A stretch of DNA of 25,664 bases from Chloroflexota bacterium (GTDB lineage Bacteria; Chloroflexota; Ktedonobacteria; Ktedonobacterales; Ktedonobacteraceae). The position numbers were made by a program, and so were the translations under genes. This document shows positions 7,047 through 15,221 of the stretch, piece by piece. Where the stretch lies: the NCBI GenBank assembly GCA_902812455.1, contig CADDZH010000074.1, positions 1 to 25,664 on the forward strand. The letters are read 5' to 3'. Every line of letters begins with the position of its first letter. Position 1 is the first letter of the stretch. The notes below the pieces were generated by a model that worked only from the letters and a program-made list of their open reading frames with translations, ran no database searches and was not told the origin of the DNA.

Positions 7047-8687
7047 ATGTCCCACTTTGTAAAATCCCCATGTGATGATGGCGTCGTCAAAACCGGGCCT
7101 TTACCGGCGCGCAGGGCGCCAAATGTGGGTTTATGGGTGCTCGTGGCTACTATCCTCGGGTCGAGCATGGCCTTCATCGATGGTTCGGTCGTCAATGTCG
7201 CGCTGCCTGTGATTCAGGTGGATTTGAACGCGACGGCCACAGATGTGCAATGGGTTGTTGAAGCCTATTTGCTCTTTCTCTCCGCATTAATACTTGTGGG
7301 CGGCTCGTTAGGGGATCACTTCGGGCGGCGGCGCATCTTCGCTATTGGCATCATTATCTTCATCGCTTCCTCAATCTGGTGCGGTCTCGCGCCTAACCTG
7401 CTGCAACTGGTGCTGGGGCGGGCCATTCAGGGTATCGGCGGTGCTCTGCTCGTGCCTGGCAGCCTCGCTATCATCAGTGCCTCATTCAGCGAGGAGCAGC
7501 GCGGGCGAGCCTTTGGAACATGGTCGGCTTTCACTTCGGTCACATCAGTTATCGGCCCTGTGCTCGGCGGCTGGCTTGTCCAGTATGCCTCGTGGCGCTG
7601 GGTATTTTTCTTGAATGTTCCACTTGCCATTATTGTGTTGATCGTGCTCTTCTGGCGCGTGCCGGAAAGCCGTGACGAGGAGCTACGCGGCAGCAGACTC
7701 GACTGGCTCGGCGTGTTGCTGGCAACGATTGGGCTGGCCGGTATCGTCTATGGATTGATCCAGGCCGGTTCATTAGGCCTCACAGCGCCGCAAGTTATCA
7801 TCCTTCTGGTGATTGGTGTTGCTATACTTGTGGTATTCCTGTTTGTTGAGAGCCGGGTTGCCTCGCCGCTGGTGCCGCTTTCGCTCTTTCGCTCTTCCAC
7901 CTTTAGCGGAACGAATCTCCTGACATTGTTCTTGTATGCCGCCCTGAGCGCTATCACCTACTTTCTCCCGTTCAACCTGATCCAGGTGCAGGGCTACTCG
8001 CCAACAGAAGCGGGCGCGGCTTTTGTTCCTTTTGTCGTGATCATGTTCTTGCTCTCGCGAGTGATTGGCGGCTTCGCAGATCGCTATGGACCCAGACCTA
8101 TGCTCATTATCGGCCCAAGCATCACTGCCATTGGTTTCATCCTCTTTGCGCTTCCAGGAATTGGAGGAAGTTACTGGCTCACTTACTTCCCAGCAGTGGT
8201 CGTGATGGGAGTTGGCATGACTATTACCGTCTCCCCGCTCACGACAGCGGTTATGGGTGCGGTGGAGGCTCGCCACGCAGGGATTGCGTCGGCCATCAAC
8301 AATGCCGTTTCCCGCATGGCTGGTCTGCTGGCTATTGCTGTCCTGAGCATCGTGATGGTATCAGTCTTTGGCAGCAGCCTTGAACAGCAGCTTTCGACCT
8401 TGCCGGTAGCACCTTCATTGAAACAAAGTATCGCTGTTCAGCACTTCAAGCTGGCAGGCATTACGATACCCGGGGGAGTGGATCAGGGAACGCGCGCCCT
8501 TCTGAAGACGGCTATCGATGGCGCGTTTGTGAGCGGCTTTCGCATCGTAGCCCTGACCTGCGCGGCTCTTGCCCTGCTCAGTGCGCTGGCCGCGTGGTTG
8601 ATGGTGCGAGGGAAAGTAGCGCGAAGAGAGGCGGTGGTAGACATTCACCCGGCTCAAACACCGGCTGGCAATATAGATCAACCATGA
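7047..8687 (+). CDS. DHA2-family MFS drug:proton antiporter (EmrB/QacA type)
   Basis: This 546-residue protein has about 14 hydrophobic helices, the count typical of DHA2 exporters. Helix 1 carries MAFIDGSVVNVALP with Asp45, the loop after helix 2 has motif A (GSLGDHFGRRR, residues 86-96), and helix 5 has the antiporter motif C (SVIGPVLGGW, near 168-176) followed by WRWVFFLNVP. A large insertion near residues 455-490 precedes the last helix, as in QacA-like proteins. It should expel hydrophobic or cationic compounds using the proton gradient; the substrate cannot be read from sequence. It starts 12 nt after the antitoxin-like gene and is probably co-transcribed with it. No two-gene EmrA partner is present. 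Confidence 0.9.
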   Translation: MSHFVKSPCDDGVVKTGPLPARRAPNVGLWVLVATILGSSMAFIDGSVVNVALPVIQVDLNATATDVQWVVEAYLLFLSALILVGGSLGDHFGRRRIFAIGIIIFIASSIWCGLAPNLLQLVLGRAIQGIGGALLVPGSLAIISASFSEEQRGRAFGTWSAFTSVTSVIGPVLGGWLVQYASWRWVFFLNVPLAIIVLIVLFWRVPESRDEELRGSRLDWLGVLLATIGLAGIVYGLIQAGSLGLTAPQVIILLVIGVAILVVFLFVESRVASPLVPLSLFRSSTFSGTNLLTLFLYAALSAITYFLPFNLIQVQGYSPTEAGAAFVPFVVIMFLLSRVIGGFADRYGPRPMLIIGPSITAIGFILFALPGIGGSYWLTYFPAVVVMGVGMTITVSPLTTAVMGAVEARHAGIASAINNAVSRMAGLLAIAVLSIVMVSVFGSSLEQQLSTLPVAPSLKQSIAVQHFKLAGITIPGGVDQGTRALLKTAIDGAFVSGFRIVALTCAALALLSALAAWLMVRGKVARREAVVDIHPAQTPAGNIDQP

Positions 8688-8708
8688 GAGATTGAGGCTA
8701 TCTGGTAG

Positions 8709-9665
8709 ATGTCCCTCTTTGATGTTTATATGGCTGTTGATTGGAGCGCCCGCAATGTGCCCAGCCCGAAAAAGCCAACTGCTGATGCTCTCTGGGTGGG
8801 AGAGTGTCTTGCTCATCAGATAACAGGAGAGGAAACGTGTAACGAAACCTACTGGCGCACGCGCCATGAATGTGTGGCGTTTCTGCGCGAGCGCCTGCTG
8901 CATCACATAGATCGGGAGCGGCGTGTCCTGATCGGCTTCGATTTCGGCTTTAGCTACCCGGCTGGTTTTGCTGACGCCCTTGATCTACAGGGAGATACGC
9001 CTCCCTGGCGGCGTATCTGGGATATGCTTGCCGGTATGATCGAGGATAGGCCTGATAATAGCAATAATCGCTTCACTGTCGCCGCCGAACTCAATGCTCG
9101 TTGCGGTGAAGCCATTCCCGGTCCCTTCTGGGGCTGCCCGGTTGGCGTGCGCCTGCCTTTGTTGTTGCCCACCAGCCCCGTTTACCCATATCCGGTGCGG
9201 CATGACCTGGTATTGCAACGACTGCGCAAGGTGGATGCCAGGGAGCGAGCCATGCAGCCAGCCTGGAAGCTCTACGGCACGGCCAGCGTCGGCAGTCAAA
9301 TGCTTGTGGGTATTCCTTACGTTCGCCGGTTGCGCGATGATCCGGCACTCTCACCTCTCAGCCGTATCTGGCCTTTCGAGATAGGCTTTACTGCCCGTCT
9401 GGTTCCTGCTCGTGGTCCTTCCATTCTCTTCGTCGAAATCTGGCCCGGCATTGTCTCTCACCTGCTCGATCCTGCTATTGCCATTCGCGATCGGGCGCAG
9501 GTGCGAGCCATGGTGCGCTGGTTTGCCGAGCTGGATGCTGCTGGCCTGCTTGGCAAGCTATTTGATGTGCCTGAACATATTTCTGAGAGGCAGCTTCAGC
9601 AATGTATCGAAGAGGAGGGCTGGGTGCTGGGCGCTGGGGTTTACAGTCGCAAGAAGACGTCGTGA
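8709..9665 (+). CDS. Conserved protein of unknown function, possible RNase H-like fold
   Basis: This 318-residue soluble protein begins with YMAVDWSARN, has VLIGFDFGFSYPAGFADAL near residue 77, NNRFTVAAELNAR near 117, GPFWGCPVG near 135 and WKLYGTASVGSQMLVGIPYVRRLR near 185. It ends in EEEGWVLGAG. An early Asp on a first strand and the GFDF block recall DUF429-like RNase H-fold proteins, but the correspondence is not secure. Similar proteins in other bacteria have, as far as I recall, been given inconsistent cofactor-biosynthesis names that I would not trust. It follows the MFS gene by 21 nt on the same strand and converges on the kinase gene with a 32-bp gap. I cannot assign a function. Confidence 0.75.
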   Translation: MSLFDVYMAVDWSARNVPSPKKPTADALWVGECLAHQITGEETCNETYWRTRHECVAFLRERLLHHIDRERRVLIGFDFGFSYPAGFADALDLQGDTPPWRRIWDMLAGMIEDRPDNSNNRFTVAAELNARCGEAIPGPFWGCPVGVRLPLLLPTSPVYPYPVRHDLVLQRLRKVDARERAMQPAWKLYGTASVGSQMLVGIPYVRRLRDDPALSPLSRIWPFEIGFTARLVPARGPSILFVEIWPGIVSHLLDPAIAIRDRAQVRAMVRWFAELDAAGLLGKLFDVPEHISERQLQQCIEEEGWVLGAGVYSRKKTS

Positions 9666-9697
9666 TATACCTGCGAATCTGCTGGAAGATAATTCCG

Positions 9698-11392
9698 CTA
9701 GGCCGCCCTTCGACGATTGAATATTGCGTTGTAGATGAGAAGCAGTATGAGAAGTACAGGCAGGGAAACAGCGAGGTTAGCCAGGGTAAGCCCTAAAAAC
9801 TCATTGATAGCGATTGTTGCTGCATACTGGTATTTGATTGTATCGCCAATCGTCACGATGATATTAGAGATACCTATCCCTATAAGGCTCAGGATCATGG
9901 CAAGAACAAATGACGGTGCTTTGTTGTAGCGACCGTGTGTAATATTAAATGCAATGCCTGGAATAAGACAGAAGATGGCATCACTCAGGTACAAGTACCA
10001 GGGCGTAAAGAAACCATGAAAGGCAATGTAATCCCCGGCTATAGCGCCGGCCAGAACGCAAACCAGCCCGACCCAGACGCCAAACTCGACAGCGAAGAAG
10101 AGGGGGACGGTGAAGAACAGAGCGGTCAGGAGAACATAAGGAGTGATGTACAAAAGCACACCGCTAGCAGAGGGGAAGATGGGGTTCAGCAGAGGGGAAT
10201 TGGGAAAGCTGTGGATGATGATTGAACCAAGGGCATAATCAAGGCCTATAAAGATAGCGGTGCCAATCAGCAGGGCCAGCAAGCGGATTCCACCACTCAC
10301 TTTCCTGGGAGCCTGCTGTGCCTGTGTGGCTGGACCCCATTGGGGTGACGTGGTGATAGGGGCAGGATTGGTGATCGGAGAAGCAGGCGTATATGCATAT
10401 GGGCCTGACGGGTTCGTGTTGATAGGAGGATAAGCATACGGATTTGGCTGTGCTGGAGGTGGAGCGTAAGGATTTGCTTGTAATGGAGGCGGTGGAGGTG
10501 GTGGAACAAACTCTGTTTCCGGTATCGATGCCGATTGGGAAAGCCTGACCGGCTCGAAGTCATAACGTGGTTTCACTACAGTTGGCTGGTAGGCCTGTTC
10601 GAGCGCTGTGGCAAACGCCTGGACGGTCATGAAACGCTGGTGCGGGTCTTTGGCAAGGGCCGTCATCACGACCTGCTCGATATCAGGAGAGATGGTTGGC
10701 GCTCTTTCGCGTAAAGGGGGCGGTGTTGCGAACATGTGCTGGGTACACAATTCAGTGAAAGACCCATGGAAGGGACGATCGCCGGTCAGCCACTCGTAGA
10801 CTACGATGGCCAGGGAATACTGATCGCTGGCCGGACGAGGCCTCCCCTGGATTTGCTCAGGGGACATGTAGGCTACAGTACCGATCACATCCTGTGTGCT
10901 CTGATAACGCGAGCTTTGCGCGACCAGCGCAATGCCAAAATCGCTCATCAGCACCTCGTTGTGTCGTCCCAGCAGCATGTTTTCCGGCTTCACATCGCGA
11001 TGCACCAGTTTCTCATTATGAGCATATTGCAGGGCAGAAGCTATCTGTTTAACATAGCCAATGATAATATCCAGTGGAAGCTGCGTGCCCTTTGGATGGC
11101 GCTGGCGTAATGTGCCGTTAGGTGCGTAATCCATGACCAGGAAGGGAGCGGTACCTTCCAGGCCATACTCGAGCACGCGTACAATGTTGGGGTGAACGAG
11201 GTGAGCGATGGTGCGAGCCTCGAGCCGAAATTTGTCTGCGTCATCGCTTATCAACTGGGTGCGCAGCACTTTGATAGCTGCCTGTGTGCCAAGATGAATA
11301 TGCTCGCCAAGATAGACCTCGGCAAAGCCACCTTCCCCCAGCTTGCCTATCACCCGGTAGTTTCCTAACTGCTGTCCTATGCGGTCGCCCAT
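9698..11392 (-). CDS. Membrane Ser/Thr protein kinase with polytopic C-terminal domain
   Basis: The product is 564 residues from the second of two adjacent ATGs (11392), 5 nt after GAGGT; the first (11395) is only 2 nt away, and a longer frame from 11461 lacks support. The Hanks-type kinase domain covers about 12-268: glycine loop GKLGEGGFAEVYLG, Lys41, HRDVKPEN with Asp133 and Asn138, DFG at 151-153, and MSPEQ in place of APE. A low-complexity linker rich in Pro, Asn and Tyr (about 295-362) leads to about six hydrophobic segments (370-395, 411-435, 436-458, 465-484, 494-518, 530-556). The membrane part lacks PASTA, WD40 or other common sensor repeats; its FFAVEFGVWVGLVCVLAG and AGDYIAFHG stretch recalls ECF transporter S-components. 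It likely phosphorylates cytosolic targets in response to a membrane or ligand signal. The kinase call is firm; the sensor role is inferred. Confidence 0.93.
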   Translation of the reverse strand: MGDRIGQQLGNYRVIGKLGEGGFAEVYLGEHIHLGTQAAIKVLRTQLISDDADKFRLEARTIAHLVHPNIVRVLEYGLEGTAPFLVMDYAPNGTLRQRHPKGTQLPLDIIIGYVKQIASALQYAHNEKLVHRDVKPENMLLGRHNEVLMSDFGIALVAQSSRYQSTQDVIGTVAYMSPEQIQGRPRPASDQYSLAIVVYEWLTGDRPFHGSFTELCTQHMFATPPPLRERAPTISPDIEQVVMTALAKDPHQRFMTVQAFATALEQAYQPTVVKPRYDFEPVRLSQSASIPETEFVPPPPPPPLQANPYAPPPAQPNPYAYPPINTNPSGPYAYTPASPITNPAPITTSPQWGPATQAQQAPRKVSGGIRLLALLIGTAIFIGLDYALGSIIIHSFPNSPLLNPIFPSASGVLLYITPYVLLTALFFTVPLFFAVEFGVWVGLVCVLAGAIAGDYIAFHGFFTPWYLYLSDAIFCLIPGIAFNITHGRYNKAPSFVLAMILSLIGIGISNIIVTIGDTIKYQYAATIAINEFLGLTLANLAVSLPVLLILLLIYNAIFNRRRAA

Positions 11393-11461
11393 CATACACC
11401 TCGTTTGATATTCTTTCCAATCTATGCGAATTGTAGAGGATTTTGGCAAGAAAGTCAACAA

Positions 11462-12340
11462 TTACCCAGGAGGATGCAGAGCCTTACGAGTATTGTCTAA
11501 ATGTTCGCGGCTGGGATGCGGCGGTTCCTTGTAGCGAGGAGGAGCGTGTAGGCGATGGAATACTTCGGCGGCAATGTAGGAGAAACCTGATAATGCCGCG
11601 ATGTAGAAACTCACGGGAAAGTGCCCCGCGAATGCCAGGAATAATCCAAGCCAGGTAAAAGCCAGCGCCAGTGCGACTGCCAACACGATGGTGGTAAGTG
11701 GGCGATGCGCCAATCGTCCTGCCGTCGCTGCGGGCGCCACCAGCAACGCGAAAACGAGCAGGACGCCTACAACCTTCACCGCCTCGGCGATGGTAGCGGC
11801 CAGGACGATCATAAAGGCGATTGAAAGCAGTTGCACAGGGATACCGCGCGCCTGAGCTACTTCTGGATCAATCGAAGCAAAGAGCAGGGGGCGGAACAGC
11901 CATGCTATGATGAACAGCACCGCAAGGCTAGAAAAGGCCATCACCAGCACATCGCTACGCGAAACGCTCAAGAGGGAGCCGAAGAGAATGTTCACGGTTT
12001 CGGTTGCGAACTGAGTGTAAAGATTGAGAAAGAGGACGCCCAATCCAAGCGCAAACGAGAGGATCATGCCGATTTCGATATCGCGTCCCCGTACTCGTTC
12101 ACCTAAAGCGCCCATTCCAAGAGCTGCTACGATGGTGAAGGCGAAGGTTCCCAGGAGCGAGCTGATACCAAGCAAGGCCGCTCCGGTTGCACCTGCGAAG
12201 CCAATGTGCGAGAGGGCGTGACCTGCGAATGCCTGCGCTCGCAGCACCACGAAGTAGCCTACCACGGCTGCCACGATAGCAACAACGGTGCCTGCAAGAA
12301 ATGCGTTCTGGACAAATTCAAGCTGGAATACCTGCATCAT
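11462..12340 (-). CDS. Metal ABC transporter permease, ZnuB/MntB family (copy 1, last gene of operon)
   Basis: This 292-residue membrane protein has about eight hydrophobic helices. The N-terminal block QNAFLAGTVVAIVAAVVGYFVVLR and the AFAGHALSHIGFAGATGA block are hallmarks of the ABC-3 family, which forms the membrane channel of zinc and manganese importers. SIDPEVAQARGIPV and the VVGVLLVFALLVAPAATA helix also fit. The start at 12340 lies about 8 nt after AGGGGA. It is 19 nt downstream of a second, clearly related permease, so the two may form a heterodimer. The C-terminus has a polar tail rich in His and Pro (HAPPRYKEPPHPSREHLDN), which could bind metal. Confidence 0.92.
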   Translation of the reverse strand: MMQVFQLEFVQNAFLAGTVVAIVAAVVGYFVVLRAQAFAGHALSHIGFAGATGAALLGISSLLGTFAFTIVAALGMGALGERVRGRDIEIGMILSFALGLGVLFLNLYTQFATETVNILFGSLLSVSRSDVLVMAFSSLAVLFIIAWLFRPLLFASIDPEVAQARGIPVQLLSIAFMIVLAATIAEAVKVVGVLLVFALLVAPAATAGRLAHRPLTTIVLAVALALAFTWLGLFLAFAGHFPVSFYIAALSGFSYIAAEVFHRLHAPPRYKEPPHPSREHLDNTRKALHPPG

Positions 12341-12359
12341 ATCTTATCCCCTAAATCGT

Positions 12360-13235
12360 TCATGCTCTCGTATAAGGCGTCGTTTCCTGCAAAACAGCAG
12401 GGGGAAGATTCGTTCTCGCCCTGGCCCTTCTGCCAGTCCAGAGTGGCGAAAGCAGCCGTACAGGAAGATAGACGCCAAAAGAGAGTGTTGCAATACAGAA
12501 GCTCACAGGCCAATCTCCATAAGCTGCCAGCAGTATGCCGGCCCAGGTGTAGAGCAGCCCAAGACACATCGCGAGCGCAATCGCCCAGAGCGGCCGGTGG
12601 ACCAGCCGGGCAGCCGTTGCCGCAGGCCCAACAAGCAAGGTGAAGATGAGCAATACACCAACGATCTGCACCGAGATGGAAACCGTAACCGCTACGAGTA
12701 CCAGAAAAATGATGGAAAGCAAGCGCACCGGAACCCCTCGCGCCTGCGCTACTTCCGGGTCAATCGAACTGAACAGCAGTGAGCGAAACAATATCAATAT
12801 GGTACCGAGCGCGAGAGCGCTGAAAAGAATAGTGATCAGTACATCCACCCGGCTTATGCCTAAGATCGTGCCAAAGAGAATACTGTATGCCTGTTCTGCA
12901 TAGCCCTGGTAGAGCGAGAGGAAGAGGATGCCGAATCCGAGTCCAAGCGTCATGATGATACCAATGGCGATGTCGCGCTCGCGTAGCTCTTTGCCCAGTA
13001 GACCAATACTGACACCTGCAGAGATGGTAAAGGCGAGTAGCCCGGCAACGGGATCAAGTCCCAGCAACACTGCGCCTGCCGCTCCAGCAAAGCCAATGTG
13101 CGAGAGCGCATGGCCCGCGAAGGTCAATCCGCGCAGGATGACAAAATAGCCCACGATGGCTGCGACGATGGCAACGACAGAGCCAGCGATAAAGGCGTTT
13201 TGCATGAACTGGTATTGTAACAGGTTGATAAACAT
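12360..13235 (-). CDS. Metal ABC transporter permease, ZnuB/MntB family (copy 2)
   Basis: The 291-residue protein shares the whole layout of its neighbour: FMQNAFIAGSVVAIVAAIVG, TFAGHALSHIGFAGAAGA, SSIDPEVAQARGVPVRLLS and VQIVGVLLIFTLLVGPAATA. The two genes look like an old tandem duplication, now clearly diverged. The start at 13235 has an AAAGG just upstream with short spacing, so a start at the internal Met of the FMQNAF block is possible. It lies between the ATPase gene (47-nt gap) and copy 1 (19-nt gap). Confidence 0.92.
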   Translation of the reverse strand: MFINLLQYQFMQNAFIAGSVVAIVAAIVGYFVILRGLTFAGHALSHIGFAGAAGAVLLGLDPVAGLLAFTISAGVSIGLLGKELRERDIAIGIIMTLGLGFGILFLSLYQGYAEQAYSILFGTILGISRVDVLITILFSALALGTILILFRSLLFSSIDPEVAQARGVPVRLLSIIFLVLVAVTVSISVQIVGVLLIFTLLVGPAATAARLVHRPLWAIALAMCLGLLYTWAGILLAAYGDWPVSFCIATLSFGVYLPVRLLSPLWTGRRARARTNLPPAVLQETTPYTRA

Positions 13236-13282
13236 ACCTTTGCTCGCGAACTATGCCTGGATATTATTGGTATTTCATATAG

Positions 13283-14053
13283 TCATGATTCGGCGCCCAC
13301 AACGAATATGCGATCCAGCGCGTGGACAACTTCGACGGGTGAGCCATATAACCTGGTTAACTGCTCGCTTGTGATCACCTCGTCGGGCCTGCCAATAGCG
13401 CTATGCCCGTTGGCTATGTAAATGACCCGGTCTACAACAGGGAGCAAGGGATTGATATCGTGCGAGACCAGCAGGACGGTAACATTCCGAGAGCGGTTAA
13501 TCCCGGCAATAAGATCGACAATGTCTTGCTGGTAAGCGAGATCGAGGTTTGCCAGCGGCTCATCGAGCAACAGAAGCCGGGGATTGGTCAGCAGCGCCTG
13601 AGCGATCAATAAGCGCTGTTGCTCGCCTCCAGATAACTGCCCGATGGGGGCATTGGCGAAAGAGCTTGCGTCAACCTCATCCAGTGCTTTATCGATAATG
13701 GCGTGACGTTTGCGGCTCGGCCAGCCTGGTCCCCAGTGATCGCCGTCAAGTCCAAAGCCAACGATATCGCGTGCTCGCAGCGCTAAATCGGTTTCAAGTA
13801 TGCGGTGCTGCGGTGCATAGCCGATGGCTTTATTGCCACGCCGTGGCACTTTCCCCAGCACGCGCACAATGCCGGCGTCCGGCTTCAGCAAGCCCAACAG
13901 CATTTTTAGCAGCGTGCTTTTCCCGGCTCCATTCGGGCCAAGCACAACGATAAACTCTCCCTCGTAGATCGTCATATTCATGTCCTGCAAAATGGTACGC
14001 CCACCCAGCGAGATACCGGCGTTTTGGAGAGTTATTACAGGCTCACGGCTCAT
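13283..14053 (-). CDS. Metal ABC transporter ATPase (ZnuC/MntA type)
   Basis: This is a 256-residue ATP-binding subunit. Walker A is GPNGAGKST at 39-47, the Q loop is Gln82, the signature is LSGGEQQ at 140-146, Walker B with the catalytic Glu is LLLLDEP near 160-166, and the H loop is LLVSHD. It powers the two permeases encoded next. The ribosome-binding site AAGGAGA is 8 nt before the ATG, and the gene starts 27 nt after the lipoprotein gene, so the four genes form one operon. Confidence 0.95.
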   Translation of the reverse strand: MSREPVITLQNAGISLGGRTILQDMNMTIYEGEFIVVLGPNGAGKSTLLKMLLGLLKPDAGIVRVLGKVPRRGNKAIGYAPQHRILETDLALRARDIVGFGLDGDHWGPGWPSRKRHAIIDKALDEVDASSFANAPIGQLSGGEQQRLLIAQALLTNPRLLLLDEPLANLDLAYQQDIVDLIAGINRSRNVTVLLVSHDINPLLPVVDRVIYIANGHSAIGRPDEVITSEQLTRLYGSPVEVVHALDRIFVVGAES

Positions 14054-14080
14054 AAGATGGTCTCCTTATCTCTCACCCCT

Positions 14081-14992
14081 CTATGAGGCAGTTTGCAAAG
14101 CTTGCTCTAGCAGGTTGAGTTGATCGAGCATCCATTGCTGGTATGTCTTCCCCGCTGGCATCGTTTCTGTCACCGGAACGATAGGAATATGCTGGGCTAA
14201 AGCCTCTTTTTGCAAATTCGTCGTGATCGGTGTCACTGTTTGCTCGTTGTAAATGAGCACTTTGATCTGCCGCCGGTTCACCTGGTTATTAGCTGTCACG
14301 ACTGTGCCTGCCGGCGGATCGTTGCCCTCTGCAATAGCTTTTTGGAAAGCCGCTGGCGTCAGTACGTGAAGACCCATTGGTAGCGCCTGGTAAAGGTAGA
14401 TGGTCTCCGTGAGGCCTACCGGTGTGCCCGCGTATCTCTTTTTAATCTCAATCATCTTCTGGGTGATTGCTTCTAATGATTGAATAAATGCCTGGAGATT
14501 GTGCTCAAAATAGGCTTTATCTTTGCTGTCAACTTTTTCCAGGGCATTGGTCATGGCACGCGCAATATCCTGGATATTGTCGATTCCATACCATACATGC
14601 GGATTATCAGGGAGTTTGTGAGTGGCGATATCGGCTGCTACCAGCACGATGCGGCTGCTGTTGGGTGAGGCTGAGAGCAGCTTATCCATCCAGGTATCGT
14701 AGCCTCCACCGTTCTCAATCACGATTTTGGCTGCGCTCACTTCTAGTGCAGCGCGCACGCTGGATTCGTATTGATGTGGATCGACATTGGGATCGGAAAG
14801 TATGCTGGTGACCGAGACATATTTCCCTCCAAGTTGCTGAACGATATTGCCATAAAAATTTTCCGCCGCCACAACTGGAATGCCGCTTGAGGAGATGGGA
14901 GCAGAAAAGCCCCCCAGGGTTGTACACGCGCTCAGCCCAGAAAGTCCCAGGATGAGCATACAAATGAACACTATTCTTCTCAAGCGATGCAT
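14081..14992 (-). CDS. Metal-binding lipoprotein of ABC importer (ZnuA/cluster 9 family)
   Basis: This 303-residue protein has a lipoprotein signal (RIVFICMLILGLSGLSAC) with a lipobox LSAC and acylated Cys23. After it come VVAAENFYGNIVQQLGG, DPNVDPHQYE with ligand candidate His73, and DNPHVWYG with His132, all typical of zinc/manganese-binding proteins of this family. The usual third ligand, a His in a sequence like FHDAF, is replaced by VGLTETIYLYQALPMGL with Glu196 in that place. The later YNEQTVTP and VTETMPAGKTYQQWM blocks resemble an actinobacterial-type subgroup. There is no His-rich loop. It captures the metal outside the membrane for the permeases. Zinc versus manganese cannot be decided from sequence. 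Confidence 0.92.
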   Translation of the reverse strand: MHRLRRIVFICMLILGLSGLSACTTLGGFSAPISSSGIPVVAAENFYGNIVQQLGGKYVSVTSILSDPNVDPHQYESSVRAALEVSAAKIVIENGGGYDTWMDKLLSASPNSSRIVLVAADIATHKLPDNPHVWYGIDNIQDIARAMTNALEKVDSKDKAYFEHNLQAFIQSLEAITQKMIEIKKRYAGTPVGLTETIYLYQALPMGLHVLTPAAFQKAIAEGNDPPAGTVVTANNQVNRRQIKVLIYNEQTVTPITTNLQKEALAQHIPIVPVTETMPAGKTYQQWMLDQLNLLEQALQTAS

Positions 14993-15013
14993 CGTTCTTT
15001 TCCCTCTGTTAAA

Positions 15014-15028
15014 TGATACCTTGTATCG
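15014..15028. promoter_or_regulatory. Metalloregulator operator, site 1 (downstream of -10)
   Basis: TGATACCTTGTATCG is a near-perfect palindrome (arms TGATAC and GTATCG, 3-bp centre). It shares 15 identical bases with the reverse complement of site 2. It covers about +2 to +16 of the predicted ABC operon transcript. Confidence 0.75.
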
Positions 15029-15036
15029 TTAGCAGG

Positions 15037-15065
15037 AGTATAGCATGTCATTGTTAGTGTGTCAA
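15037..15065 (-). promoter_or_regulatory. Promoter of the metal ABC operon
   Basis: On the minus strand, TTGACA (15065-15060), a 17-nt spacer and TATACT (15042-15037) form a near-consensus promoter. The start would be near 15030. It lies exactly between the two palindromic sites, and site 2 overlaps the -35 box. Confidence 0.8.
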
Positions 15066-15082
15066 TGATACAAGGTATCATT
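15064..15082. promoter_or_regulatory. Metalloregulator operator, site 2 (overlaps -35)
   Basis: AATGATACAAGGTATCATT is an 8-3-8 perfect palindrome, extending to 12-bp arms with one mismatch. Its centre is 52 bp from that of site 1, about five helical turns. Size and context suit a DtxR/MntR or Fur/Zur-family repressor. Confidence 0.78.
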
Positions 15083-15103
15083 AACAGGGGTATTGGAGCG
15101 TTC

Positions 15104-15190
15104 ATGTCTTTTGCGGAGGAAAAATTGCAACCGCTGGCATGGGAAAATCCGTGCAAGATGGTAGAGGCGCAAAGTATCGTATATTATTAA
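15104..15190 (+). CDS. Possible 28-residue leader ORF
   Basis: An ATG at 15104 with GGAG 5 nt upstream opens a 28-codon frame ending TAA at 15188-15190. The peptide starts MSFAEEKLQP and ends SIVYY; I recognise no family. The end of the frame covers the left arm of a hairpin (15154-15201), and its stop codon lies two bases before the right arm. It reads away from the metal ABC operon, just outside operator site 2. It may be a leader peptide or just a chance frame. Confidence 0.3.
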   Translation: MSFAEEKLQPLAWENPCKMVEAQSIVYY

Positions 15191-15201
15191 AGACCATCTT
15201 G
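15154..15201 (+). other. Long-loop hairpin ahead of the DoxX-like gene
   Basis: CAAGATGGT (15154-15162) and ACCATCTTG (15193-15201) are exact complements separated by 30 nt. The right arm ends just before the AAAGGAGAG ribosome-binding site (15205-15213) of the next gene, without covering it. No T-run follows, so it is not a terminator. Confidence 0.45.
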
Positions 15202-15221
15202 TTGAAAGGAGAGAAGTTTCA

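Noticed and set aside
8415..8906. Open 163-codon frame on the minus strand
   Set aside because: It spans the end of the exporter and the start of the next gene in antisense and has no family features.
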